From the NCBI GenBank assembly GCA_022606135.1, contig JABYQN010000010.1:1612001-1676000 (forward strand): a DNA stretch of 64,000 bases, given 5' to 3'. Position numbers and translations under genes: made by a program. Positions within the stretch are counted from its first letter, which is position 1. Every line of letters starts with the position of its first letter. Below the pieces are notes generated by a model. That model was not told where the DNA came from, did not search any database, and saw only the letters and a list, made by a program, of their open reading frames with translations. Positions 1 through 11,207 of the stretch are shown piece after piece. Origin of the DNA: Fomes fomentarius (lineage: Eukaryota > Basidiomycota > Agaricomycetes > Polyporales > Polyporaceae).

Positions 1-23
1 CGCACATATCTAATGTTCAATAG

Positions 24-2168
24 ATACTCGAAACAGCGCCAGAAGCTGACCCGCACACAGTCACGATCTCCAATCAACCGCGCGGGAATGAAGTGCCAGT
101 GACCACCTTGAGTGGACGGGACCTGCAGTCACTTGGGTTCAAGTGCGTTCTCATGTTATTTCTAGCTTGTCTCTCCTCCAATAACCCGCGATGCGCTTAG
201 ACACGGAGAACTGCTCTTTGTGGGCTACCAAACAAGTTCCGCTCCTGAGCCACCGCCTGTTACCGTAAGCACCACTTCCGCAGCGCAACCCAGGCAAGAA
301 GCTCCTCGCCCTTGGGACTCTGTGGAGGAGGACGAAGTCGACCGATACTGGCGCACACAAGATGGCAAGATTCCTCGTGATCGTGATTCTCGCTTCTGCA
401 AGCATGGCGTGAACGCCATGTGCGATTATTGCATGCCCCTCGAGCCGTACGATGCTCAGTACCACACGAAGAACAACATCAAGCATCTCTCATATCATGC
501 CTACCTCCGGAAACTCACTCCTAAGGCATCCTCCTCCGCGTCTGTGACCTCCATTTTACCACCGCTAAACCCCCTTTCGTACAAAGTGAAAGATCCATGT
601 CCGACCGGTGGCCACCCGCCATGGCCTACCGGTATATGTACTGCTTGCCAACCGTCCGCTATCACATTGCAGAGCCAGCAGTTCCGGATGGTTGATCATC
701 TTGAGATTGCATCGCAGGACATCATCGAACGGTTTTTGCAGGCATGGCGCGCAACAGGCGCACAGCGTTTCGGTTGGCTTATTGGACACTACGAGCCATA
801 CCCTGACGTGCCGTTGGGTGTGAAGGCTGTTGTAGAGGCGATCCACGAACCTCCACAGCAAGGTGAGATTGACGGTCTGGAGCTCGGTCTACCATGGGAG
901 GACGAAGCACGGATCCGAGCACTTGCGGCGAAGGCGACGATTCCCCTTCAGATTGTTGGGTATATCTTCACGGACCTCGAGCCAAGCGAAGACGATAGGA
1001 CCAAAGTCAGATACAAGCGGCATCCTCAGTCGTTCTATCTGTCCTCGCTAGAGGTCATATTCGCAGCGACTGTACAGAACGCGAATGCAACACCGAGCAA
1101 AGCGTCGTTCACGGGTAAATTTGGGTCGCGCATGGTCACCGCTGTCCTCACGGGTACCGAGGAAGGCGGCGTCGATATTGCTGCCTACCAGGTCTCCGAG
1201 CAGGCGTGTGCCATGGTTGATGCAGACATGATCGAAGCGAGCGTCGATCCAGGTATCGTGCGTGTCAAGGAGGAAGACCGGGGACAGGATTCAGCGCGTT
1301 ACATTCCGGACGTCTTCTTCCGATACAAGAATGAGTACGGCTTGGATGTGCAGAAAAATGCTAAGCCGTGCTTTCCGGTCGAGTATCTGCTGGTCAACGT
1401 GAGTCGCATCTCATTGTCGTTCCATGACATTCATCTCACGTGTGGCTTTATACCATCATAGGTGTCGCACGGTTTTCCTCAGGCGCCCTCGCCGCTATTC
1501 CGCTCCGTCAACTACAGAATCGAGAACCGTCCCGGACTGGAAGACCAGACGATACAGAACGTGCTCAGCAGGTTTGCGGAGCTTGAGGCCTATGACGTGC
1601 ATGAAAGTGCTGTAGGAGGCGCCCGGCAGAAACGTCAAGCACTCGCACGGTTCCTCAGTGACTGGCACTTGATTGCGTTTCTGGGTACCACAGGCCTTAT
1701 ATCACCTGTGAGTAACCTCGCTCACTGCTGCGCACCGTGTGGTTAATCGTCACATGGCCGCTTTCTATACAGAGCGATATACTAGTGTTCCTTCGAACAG
1801 CGACAGCGTTCAATGTGGATGATGATACGGTGCTCGACGACCTTGTGCGTACAGATGGCTGGCTCACGCTCATGACGTTCGCCCGCGAGTCTGCACGTAA
1901 GTATTCCTGCGTGTATTTGTTCTGCTATGGTCTCAAATGCACCTCTCCTAGCGAAACGACCGTCAAACTCGCAGCTTCCCTCCGAAAGTTTACATGTGCC
2001 GATGGACACGGACGACATCCCCCAGAAGTGTTCGACCAAATCGCTCAAGAAAGCGGTGGTGGCGGTGCAGGATCAAGTGGCGTGTCGAATATCCGGATCT
2101 GCCCACACTGTACGTTCGAGAATACGCACGGAGGCGGTGACTGCGAGATATGCGGGCTTCCTCTGTAG
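24..2168 (+). CDS. NPL4: NPL4, nuclear protein localization protein 4 (5' end off window)
   Basis: NPL4 is the Ufd1-Npl4 cofactor of Cdc48/p97, which pulls ubiquitinated proteins out of membranes and complexes for ERAD. Exons read: 24-142, 201-1398, 1462-1707, 1773-1896, 1975-2168; every junction closes in frame. The first exon is the end of the UBX-like ubiquitin fold (..SLGF/KHGELLFVGYQ). The zf-NPL4 region follows (FCKHGVNAMCDYCMP, with paired cysteines), then the long MPN-like NPL4 domain. The protein ends in an NZF ubiquitin-binding zinc finger (ICPHCTFE...CEICGLPL, C-x2-C twice). Only about the first 25-30 residues lie upstream of the window. The last intron (1897-1974) was chosen because the nearer acceptor at 1951 does not keep the frame. 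Confidence 0.93.
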
Positions 2169-2759
2169 CCATATTTTGCTATGCACGTGTGGTGGGAGAT
2201 AGAAAGAATGATCGTATTGGATCAGAGTAACAACATCACATTTGTACATTACATACAGTCACAAGCGATTTTTTGCAATTCCTCCATGCCAGACAGCCCT
2301 CTGAGAAATTCCTGGGATGGGCGTGTTTATTTTAAAACTCATGAACGGCGACGCGACGCGTCTTTGCCACAGCCTGACAAGAGACGCCTGTACACGTGAT
2401 GGCGTTTGTGTTGCGACATAGACCTTCGAGTGTCGCCATCGTGGGTGGGGATGGCGCACTCGGGTTGTCCCGCCTATCAGCTCTCGAGAATGCGACACTG
2501 GTACGAAAGCTTGCGTAGGCGTTGCGACGTCTTGCAGTATTGCAAATGCAGAGTATGGCGAGCCTTCGCGCTATCGCATTATTGTGCCGCGCAGAGGTCG
2601 ACGATCTCATTCGTCACGGCCTCCTTCTTGCTCGTGCTTGTGCCCGCGTTCCATCTGTTACTCTGCCCAATTTGACTTGCCCACACTCGACACGCGCCGT
2701 TCGCGAGGCCGGATCTTGATTCTGACGCTATTGCACGCTCCTAGGGGGGTTATGAAGGC
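2169..2759. other. Intergenic, NPL4 3' side to bZIP promoter
   Basis: 591 bases with no supported gene. Short open frames on both strands lack homology-like features and splice logic. It should hold the NPL4 3' UTR and the promoter of the bZIP gene. Confidence 0.6.
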
Positions 2760-4507
2760 ATGCCGGGCCTACTCTTGGACGGAATCCCAAGACCAGACGC
2801 ACACCCAGAGACGCATACGGACGACAGCGATATGGAGCCGCGCCAGCCCACGAAGGGCATAGGGAAGGGACAAGGACGGGGACAGCAGGGGCGACGGGCG
2901 CGGTCGGTGAGCCAACCGGGGAACGTTCCACAGGGCGGGCCAGGACAGAGCCAGCCCGTGGCGGGGCCGAGTACGCCTAGGGTATGTGTTAACGTTCTTG
3001 TCTCGCTAGCTCCGCCCTTCTCGCTCCCTTGTGACAGCCGGCTGACCGATCTCCACCCGGACCCACGCACGGATTCAGCTGTCCGAAATAGACTTTGGCC
3101 TCATGCAGCCGCCCTTCGGGCCTGGGGGCGGCGGGATGTTCCAGGTGCCGGGCGGGTATGACGAGGATGCGATTGGCAGGGCCCTGCGCGCAATGCAGCA
3201 GGACGTCCCGCCGAACCCTGCGCTTACACACGCCCATCATTCCCATCCCCATCCACATCCACGCCCGTCCCAGATTATACCCCAGATGCCTGTGCAGCAG
3301 CAGATGCAAGTGCAGTCCCAGATCCCTGCCCAATCAGGAGCGAGTGAGAGCCCGCAAATGACAGAGATGTTCCTTGCGGCGTTGCCGTGGTTGCAGTTTC
3401 TGCAGGCCCAGCAACAGCAACAGCAAGGGAGGCAAACGCCCTCGCAGACTCAACAACATCCGCCGCCGCATGGTGTGCCCCATCCCCAACCGCATCCGAT
3501 GCAGCACACACCGTTCAGCATGCAGCACCCACAGCCGCAGAGGTCGGCGTCGCAGGGCCAGCAACAGCCCAGCTTCACGTTCATGCCGCCGCTCCCGCCG
3601 CAACAGCAGCAGCTCACCCACAGCTTTGTGGGGGCGCACTTTGGGACGCTGCCCCCCGAGATGGCGAGTACGTCGTTGCCCCCGCCGCTGGCACCTGGGC
3701 CCGCCTCGGTGGGCAACACACCCTCGCCAGAGACCATCGGTACGCCGTTGGAGCCCACGGAGGCAGAGACAATCGCGATCGCGGAGGATAAGCGGAGGCG
3801 CAATACCGCTGCATCTGGTACGCACCTTACCTATCCTAAGGTGTAGCACGGTCGAAATTGTGGACGCAGAGCGACCAAGCCAGACAGAGAACCTTCCTAT
3901 CTGGTCGAGTGAATCTTGTATAGGCTGGCGGGTATCTATCCTGTCAATGAGCTTACCAGACAACCAGTAGGGTGGCGTCACGTTCAGCCTGTACGAAATT
4001 CAGACCTACTTATAGTAAGGTTCTCTGCGCTGGTCATCTTTCGCATCTGGACCATGTTTCGCGACCGCTCGCACGTCACATCGATTTTGCTGACGGCAAA
4101 CCCGTATACCTATAGCGCGGTTCCGAATCAAGAAGAAGCAGTGGACGCTGAACCTTGAACGTACGATCTCGGACTTGTCCGGGCGGGTGGAGGAGCTCGA
4201 GCGGGAGGCAGCCGAATTGCGACGGGAGAACGGGTGGTTAAAGGAGATTGTAATGCTGAAGAGTAAACGGCTTGCAGGTGTTGTACCCGAGCTCGAACCT
4301 CCCCCGTCCACGTCAGGCTCAGGCTCTGGCAGCGGCAGTGGTAGAGGGGCGCAGGCGAGTGGCAGCGGAACCGGCGGGCCGGGAGAGGGGGAAGAAAGCG
4401 AGAGCGGAAGCAGATCACAGTCGCAGCGGGGTAGTCGCGAGAGCTCAATGGACGTTGATCGCGTCGGACGAGATGAGAAGGGGAAAGGAAGGCAGCAGCC
4501 CCCATGA
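2760..4507 (+). CDS. bZIP transcription factor, Cys3/Met4-like
   Basis: Likely nuclear DNA-binding regulator; the closest family I recognise is the fungal Cys3/Met4/Zip1 group that controls sulfur assimilation. Exons 2760-2981, 3079-3817 and 4116-4507 give 450 residues in frame. The N-terminal and middle parts are low complexity, rich in Gln, His and Pro (about residues 75-310), typical of activation regions. The basic region starts with EDKRRRNTAAS and continues across the second intron with ARFRIKKKQ. A leucine zipper follows with leucines every seven residues (L-ERTISD-L-SGRVEE-L-EREAAE-L-RRENGW-L). The C-terminal tail is Ser/Gly-rich. The second intron is 298 nt, about five times the local norm, and splits the DNA-contacting helix. 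The family is firm; the sulfur role is inferred from the basic-region sequence. Confidence 0.9.
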
Positions 4508-4775
4508 GGGCGTCGAAGGGCGAGAGACGGACGGCGGAGAGTCCGAAGAGCGTGCTGCGAGGTTTTGTACCATGTAGCGCTGCCGAATTCCGAATTGCTT
4601 GCTCCAGCCAATCCTCTTGCGTTCACAATTCGGAATTCCTGGGTGGTGGCTGTGCCTTATCCAGGCGTATCTCACGTGATCGCTACCCTGTTTAGCATTC
4701 TAACGCTCGCGCGCCCTGACGCGACGGTCGGGCTCGTGTGCCTTGCCTTCGCACTTCGTTCTCCGACTCCTCGCG

Positions 4776-5235
4776 ATGTCTTTTGGCCGGCCACCTTCGC
4801 TCTCAGGTGGTTTCTCTGTACAGCCTCCAGTATGCTTCTTTACATCATACAATGCGGACATGCTCTGATTTGCGTAGGACCGGGGCTCGTTTCCTCTGGA
4901 TCACTATGGTGCGCCAGTCCTTACTGTTGATACCGCATACAGTGCACTGAAGCTTCCTGTAGGGGAGTGCAAGCAGTACATGACGACGTATCTTGACTGC
5001 CTGCGCAAAAATAAGAACAACTCAACTCCTTGTCGACACCTAAACAGGGATTACCTCGAGTGCCGCATGGCTCGGTGCGTCACTTGTACTCTTCCTAGTC
5101 TTTCGGGCCCCACTGACCCCATCAAGCGGCCTGATGGATCGCGACGAGTGGCAGAATTTGGGCCTCAACGGTGTCGACGAGCAGGGACGAAATAGCGTCG
5201 CGAAAGACAATCCGAAAGATGGGCCAAAGGTCTGA
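4776..5235 (+). CDS. COX19: COX19, cytochrome c oxidase assembly protein
   Basis: Small twin CX9C protein of the mitochondrial intermembrane space needed for copper delivery to cytochrome c oxidase. Exons 4776-4829, 4878-4908, 4963-5074 and 5127-5235 give 101 residues, the normal size. The start MSFGRPP is typical of the family. The coiled-coil-helix domain carries CKQYMTTYLDC and CRHLNRDYLEC, each C-x9-C, followed by MARGLMDRDEW. Introns are 48, 54 and 52 nt. Too many introns interrupt the gene for a simple open-frame scan to show it. Confidence 0.95.
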
Positions 5236-6234
5236 TATACTCCTCCCCCGCGCTGTTCACATTCATCTGTCGACCCATCACCACATGCGTACAATCACCC
5301 CTACTCAATGATCTCTGCAATGCAATATCCTTCCTCTGCGTGCATATAGCAACCCGACGGGCTTGTTCCTTGCCAAATGAGGCACACTCTTGGGAGCCTC
5401 TTTCGGCGAAATCCGGCTTGGCCGACCTTGTCAGTCCGGTATCAACAAAGGTAGGTGAGCGAAGGACGTTGACTAGACTATCGCATCTCGGAATGAGCAC
5501 CATTGGTGTTCCTGAAGTCACATAGGTAGGAGTCGAGTATCCCAAAGCACTTCTCTGGAACTAAGACAGGTTTCCGGATTCGAGCTGAACATCGACTCTG
5601 AGCAGTAGATGATCCTATCTGCCTCAGGCACTGTTCCAACGCCCGACATCGCACTCTAAGGCCTCGATCAGAGTTCCTGAACAGCGCATTATGTCTTCCC
5701 TGCATCTTGACTATCCATACGAATGCACTTGGTGTTCGCGAATGTGTAGTGTGCGCCTGATAACGGTACGTCGCTCCCAAGGTCTCCAAACGGCGTCCAA
5801 ACGTAGCTCATTAAGTCCTGTAGGATACACTCCACCCGATGAGATGCCGCGGACGGCACTCCGGAGACATCGCAGACTGACGTGCGGCGGGTCGGACGTG
5901 CCACGGGGCACGTTCGTCCACCAGATAGGCTTTCTGGCCCCGACGCTCAAAGGAGTTTTGTCGTTCCGTCTGCGCACGGATGGGAGATCGTCACCGTGGC
6001 CCGGCAGTGCCCGGTGCACCGTGCGCCCAATGTGGTTCACGTCCTGCCTTATATGGAGGTCGCCCATGAACGTTCGTTTCAGCTGCGAGTTCTGTGGCCC
6101 ATCGGGGAACGTGTGATGCTGACCATAATCTCTCTGTCCCTCAAACCTGCAGCCTTATGCATCTCAAACAGATGCGCGGTCATAAACCCATCCGTTATCT
6201 TCTCGGAAGGCACTCCCCCCCACCCGCCGCCACC
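5236..6234. other. Intergenic, COX19 to GDPD
   Basis: About 1 kb with no gene I can support. Open frames near 5.69-6.12 kb on both strands look like chance overlaps. It contains a perfect 7-bp inverted repeat at 5896-5913. The last bases before the GDPD start read ccaccATG, a good start context. Confidence 0.5.
5896..5913. repeat. Short perfect inverted repeat, 7-4-7
   Basis: acgtgcc and ggcacgt flank acgg. It lies about 320 bases upstream of the GDPD start codon and could be a dimeric factor site. Chance occurrence cannot be excluded. Confidence 0.3.
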
Positions 6235-7943
6235 ATGTTCGCCCCAATAACCTTCCTTGCCAACTTCGCCAGCGAGGCTTTGCTAATCCTTGCATCACCG
6301 ACAGAGCCACGAGCTGTCACTGCTGTACAGGGACAGAGCCACGGTCGTTTCTATGATGTTCAGGTGTGTGCCGCCCAGATAGCCTCGTCGATGCGTTTAC
6401 GTACTCATCACTCTCCCTGCTGCGCGTCCTCTACAGGCTCACCGAGGTGGTCGTGGAAACACTGTCGAGAACACTTTGCCGAGCTTCGCATGGTGAGATT
6501 CCCAACGTTGGCATCCACCACGAGCATGGTTGCTGAGCGGGCGCGTCACGGGCAGGGGTCTCATTGACGGCGCGTCTACTCTCGAGCTGGACAACGGGAT
6601 CACCAAGGTAAATGCTCATTTGCTTCAGTACTGAGGCCCTGTATACGAACCAAAACCATGACCCAGGACGGGCACGTCGTCGTTTGGCACGACGAGGAAA
6701 TCACCTCTGCAAAGTGTCAAGATACGCAGCCTGCAGTACGTGTCTCCTCGTCGTCATGCTCGCCCGCGCGCTACATGGGGTAACCCCGGTGTTGTGTCTC
6801 CGCCCGTCAGGTTCCTGGGGATCCCGACTTCCCATACGTCGGCAAGTACATCGTGAACTTGACCCTTGCCCAACTCAGGACGATCGACTGTGGATCAAAA
6901 CGGCAGTATGGCTATCGTGCGTACTTTGATTCCTGCTTCGCTGGAGATCGGAGTCTAGGCTAATGTATACCTTCGCGCATATGGCGTATTCGTGTATTTA
7001 TAGCACTCCAGCTGACGTACCCTGGTACGCGTATCTCGACGCTTCGGGAACTTTTCGACTTCGTGAAGTGCGCGGATCCGGCTCGCCAAGTCTTATGGAA
7101 TATCGAGTCGAAGATCGACGCTCAGTACCCGAACAGGACGTTGGGCGTGGCAGATTTTGTGCAGAAGCAGTACGAGCTCTTCAACGAGAGTGGATACAAG
7201 CAGTCTATCACGGTAGGCATCGAATTCGCTCGAATTCGACGCAATCGGCATTCTGACTCCGACACGCGGATAGTATCAAAGCTTTGACTGGCGAACGATC
7301 GCCGCTATGAAGGAGCTTGACCCTTCCATTACCACCTCAGCTCTTATCGATGAGTGAGTCGTTGCGCATTTGCGCAAGTCCGACAGAAGGCTGACTGTTC
7401 TTGTTCTCCAGCGAGACTGCCTTCGGCCCAGACAACGCCACCACGCCTTGGCTCGCAGGTCTCCGTCTCGACTCCTTCCCCGGGCCTTCGGTCGCCCAGC
7501 AGGTCGCACAGGCGGCACAGAGTATACAGGCGGACGTCCTCTCACCTGCTGCGACGTCCTCCAAGACACCGGTGGCTGACCCAGATATGGATGGGTACCT
7601 TCCATTCACGACGAAAGAGATGATCGACACTGCACACAAGCTCGGGTTGAAGGTCAAGCCGTGGACGGTGAGTTGTCATACACCATCTGACACACGGTGT
7701 GATGCCTCACAGGTAAACCGATTAAACATTGTGGAGCAACTACTTGACTGGAAGGCGGACGGTATCATCACCGACTGTACGTTCCCTTTCCCTGTGGTCT
7801 TTTGGGCATATCGACCTAATATGTCCCTAGACCCGAACGCTGTACGGCGCCTAGTAAAGCAAAGAAACTTACCGGTTGCTCCGAAGTTTCCCAAGCAGCG
7901 GGTTCTTTCGTGTTTGGACGAGCATCTCGCAAAGCAGCATTGA
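6235..7943 (+). CDS. Glycerophosphodiester phosphodiesterase family protein
   Basis: GDPD hydrolyses glycerophosphodiesters to glycerol-3-phosphate and an alcohol. Ten exons: 6235-6363, 6437-6492, 6556-6607, 6667-6735, 6811-6916, 7004-7212, 7274-7353, 7412-7667, 7713-7776, 7831-7943, giving 377 residues in frame. The TIM-barrel signature is clear: AHRGGRGNTVENT holds the first catalytic His and a Glu, then STLELDNGITKDG, then VVVWHDEEIT with the second His. The end (WKADGIITDYPNAVRRL) is the usual last barrel strand with the substrate-site Asp. The N-terminus is hydrophobic but not a clear signal peptide. All introns are 50-90 nt. Confidence 0.93.
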
Positions 7944-8551
7944 TATTCCTCAACGCCTTATCGCAGTATGCACATCGAGAGAGTCTTGAGACTGGAAAGG
8001 AGGATAAAATCTGTACATGTGGTGCCTATCGCCCAGATTTTATATACACGATTGATACCCATGCTCAGAATGACCATGACCTCATTTGGTAACGAAGACG
8101 CCTGTGAAAGCTCCGAGTCTTCGCTTCGGTTGAACTTGGTTGTGACGTAGCGCTTATCGCTGATCCTTGTCCTCAGTCGAGAACTCGAGGTGCGCCTATA
8201 GTTGACCTACTCTTTCTGTTATCTTCTGAGTGCGTTCTGCTCAAAGGAACGCGATGAAAATGCTTCGTCGAGAAAGTATTGCAGGCTGGCAGCTGTACCG
8301 CTAGTACTACTAGATAGGCTTGTGCTGCCAATTCTTTGGAGATTGGGCCTGCTGCACTGACCATTGACAGTGAGTATCATCCTTTCTTTGCCGTCAAGAC
8401 ACGCATATTAAGATTGGACGAGTGGACGTCGCGAAACTCACGTTCAGCCAACGTGACCAACTAGGAAATTTGGTTACACTGATATATGTGGTTGCTGTGC
8501 ATGGCCAGGTTCTACAGGTACGATGCATCGAGTAGCATGCTGGATTTTGAT
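7944..8551. other. Intergenic between convergent GDPD and OYE genes
   Basis: 608 bases lying between two 3' ends. No gene seen; presumably 3' UTRs and terminators. Confidence 0.6.
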
Positions 8552-9687
8552 TCATAACTTGACCTTGCCCTTCTGTTTTAACTCTTCGCTGAACGGATAA
8601 TCCAGGTATCCCTTCTCCTGCATGGGGGTGTAGAACGTCGAACGATCGTAGGGGTTTGGCTCTATACCCTTCTCCAACCTGTAAACCAGATCCGGCGTCG
8701 AAAGGAAAAACCTCCCGAAAACTACCACAGTATTCCAATCCTGGTACTCGTCGTCCACCGCCTTCCTCGCTGAATCTGGCTTGAACCCACCCGCCACTAA
8801 CACTGGCTGTTTCTTGCCCCACGCCTCCAACGCAAACTCAAGCCCGCCCGCCTTCTCGACGTCCACACTGTTCACTACCCGTGACTCCACCAAATGCAAG
8901 TACCCCAATCCCATCTCCCTCAACGTTTGCACCACATACGTGAATTGCGGAATCGGGTTGGCCATCCTCATTCCCTGAAAGGTGCTCCATGGACTCAACC
9001 TGAAGCCCACTTTCTCCGGCCCAACCGCCTCCACCACTGCTTTTGCCACCTCCAACGCGAACTGCGCCCTCCTCTGCACGGACCCGCCCCACGCATCCGT
9101 CCGCTTGTTGCACGTATCCTGCAAAAACTGGTCGACCAGATATCCGTTCGCACCGTGAATCTCGACCCCATCGAAGCCCGCCCCCTCAACCGCGTTCCTC
9201 GCGGCCATCTTGAAGTCCTCGACGCACGCCCAGATCTCCGCCTCCGTCATCTCCCGCGGCACAGCGGGCCCCGCGTCGGAGAGGGGTAAAAGGCGAACCC
9301 GCCCTCGCCCAGCGTCGCCGGGTCGGCGGCGCGGCCTGGCGCCCACAGTTGGCACACGATGGCGCAGTCCGCGGCGTGCACGGCGTCGGTGATCTCGCGC
9401 CAGCGCGCTATCTGCACGGGCGTGGAGATGCCGGGGGCGTGGGGGAAGCCGCCGAAGCGCGGAGAGACCTGGCATGCGTCGGCGATGAGCAGCGTGCCCG
9501 GGACGCAGGCGCGTTGGCGGTAGTACTCGACGACCATGGGGAGGGGAACGTGGGCGGCGTCGTTGCGGAAGCGGGTGAGGGGCGCCATGGCGATGCGGTG
9601 GGAGAGGCGGACGTCTTTGAGGATTTGGAGGGGTTGGAAGAGCTTGGAGGTGCGTGCTGTCGCTGCTGGCATGCTGGACGTGTTCAT
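8552..9687 (-). CDS. Old yellow enzyme family NADH:flavin oxidoreductase, apparent frameshift
   Basis: FMN-dependent ene-reductase that reduces activated C=C bonds with NAD(P)H. It has no introns. The N-terminal part reads in one frame from ATG at 9687 (LFQPLQILKDVRLSHRIAMA, later VCQLWAPGRAA). The C-terminal part reads in another frame from about 9295 down to the stop at 8552 (MTEAEIWACVEDF, EIHGANGYLVDQFLQ with the substrate-binding His/Asn pair, VLVAGGF, VVVFGRFF). The two halves together make about 378 residues, the normal length, but one base is missing between 9252 and 9295. No intron explains the switch. It could be a sequencing error or a recent null allele. The first 30 or so codons that the C-terminal frame shows upstream of 9687 are a shadow. 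Confidence 0.8.
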
Positions 9688-9750
9688 TCAACGACGACGG
9701 GTGATTTGCCTCCAGGAAAAGACTGATAAAAGAGAGCAAGTCTGAGCAAG

Positions 9751-9757
9751 TATATAT
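9751..9757 (-). promoter_or_regulatory. TATA-like box upstream of the OYE gene
   Basis: tatatat lies 64-70 bases upstream of the OYE start codon on the minus strand, a suitable core-promoter distance. Motif only. Confidence 0.4.
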
Positions 9758-11207
9758 GTCGAGTCCTCGCTCGAAAGTATTGGTCATGGCGGCGACCTAG
9801 AGCCGTCTCCACGAAATGCTGATTGGCAGATGAAACGGGCCAAAAACGCTCGGGATAGAGGGTAACAGTGGAGTCAGGTGGATGATCTCCGAGTCGGAGC
9901 CTCCGCCCCTAATCGCGGTCGGCCTTGAGCTTGAGTGGCGCGTCGGATCCGCCGATGGCATTGGTTCAAGGCGAGCGTCCTTTGACTGGGACTAAATATG
10001 TGCCTTTTGCCGGCATGCAATCGATGCTTGGGTGATGTGGATGATTGTGGGCTGCAGAAGCGTGAGTGTCGTTTAGATTGGTTAGTTAGTCTTTCTGTCG
10101 ACTGACTAACCGCCACTAGTCTCCGCGCTGGTGGATAACATACACTAACTGTGGCGTATGTTTACGTCGAACTTTAAGCTGACGCTGGGTGGGTGAACAA
10201 AAGTAGTAAGAATTCGGATATGTGGCTGACCCTCCGCTTGTTAACCTCATACTACAGGTGTCATAAGGCCGAGGTGACCGAACATACGAAACCTGTTGCA
10301 AACTCTGCATGTCTTCCTCCGCTCACTCTGCCAGAGAGTAAGGTGGGGTGACATATCTCTCTTCCGCAACTGTTGACCTTCTACTAGCTCCGATATGCGA
10401 TGAAACATAGCATAGGCGATTGTGCGTACCAAGGAGACTGAGGCAGGTTCTGCCGACATCTGCAGCGAATAGCACTAGCCGCACCAGGCTTCAAGATCGC
10501 GGGACGTTGGATTGCTCTCTTCCGGCTCTTTTACTATTGTCGATTCAATCTGATGCGACGGAGATAATCCCAGTTCCGGGCTCCAGACGTGCCTGTGTTT
10601 TGCCATGGTCAGGGTCCATGATGAGATTCATAGTTGGAGACATGACTGAGTGCGTATGACGCGCTTCACTGCTCCTCCTGGTGGTACAGCGCAAGAAGAT
10701 GCCCCTGAACCGCAAGAAGTGGTATTGTGGAGTTAGAGAGGTGTACACAATCTTCGATGTGGAGAAATCGCGTGGACAGGTTGGCTACCCGTGTATCCCG
10801 AGAGTAACAGCTCACACAGTGGGTAACAGCACGCTTGTACTTGGAAGATGCTGTCGTTTGTGTCCAACAGGCTGGTGCCGAGCCGCGGCAGGTTCCCCAA
10901 CACGCGAGCGTCTGATGGGCTAGATGGAACGTAGATGGAAGAGATGTTTCTCTTACGCCCACAGGCCGTGACCTCATCGAGGATACCAAGAAGGCAATGA
11001 TCGACCACACCGTCGTCGTCGGACGCCCTCGGACGCCTTCCCCGGAGTAATTAAAACGATGGCCGGTGCTCGTTGATGGTGGGAAATGATATGTAAGTAC
11101 TCAAGTCCATCTGAGGTTCTCACCGTCACCATAGCTCAGATTTATGGACGGCCACATGCATTCTATATCTTCTCAGTCCTCCTGTCGCACAACGTGCATC
11201 GACCGCC
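9758..11207. other. Long intergenic region between divergent OYE and UbiA genes
   Basis: About 1.45 kb without a supported gene. Near 10970-11050 a short + strand stretch after a cacag acceptor-like signal reads RDLIEDTKKAMIDH and ends TPSPE-stop. It looks like the 3' end of a coding sequence, but I could not connect it to upstream exons. It may be a gene relic. Confidence 0.4.

Noticed and set aside
3334..3981. Long minus-strand open frame (215 codons) opposite the bZIP gene
   Set aside because: It is the antisense shadow of the CAG/CAC-rich Gln/His region, gives Leu/Arg-rich nonsense and has no motif.
9310..9787. N-terminal extension of the OYE C-terminal frame
   Set aside because: The segment is Pro/Arg/His-rich and overlaps the correct N-terminal frame, which carries the family motifs.
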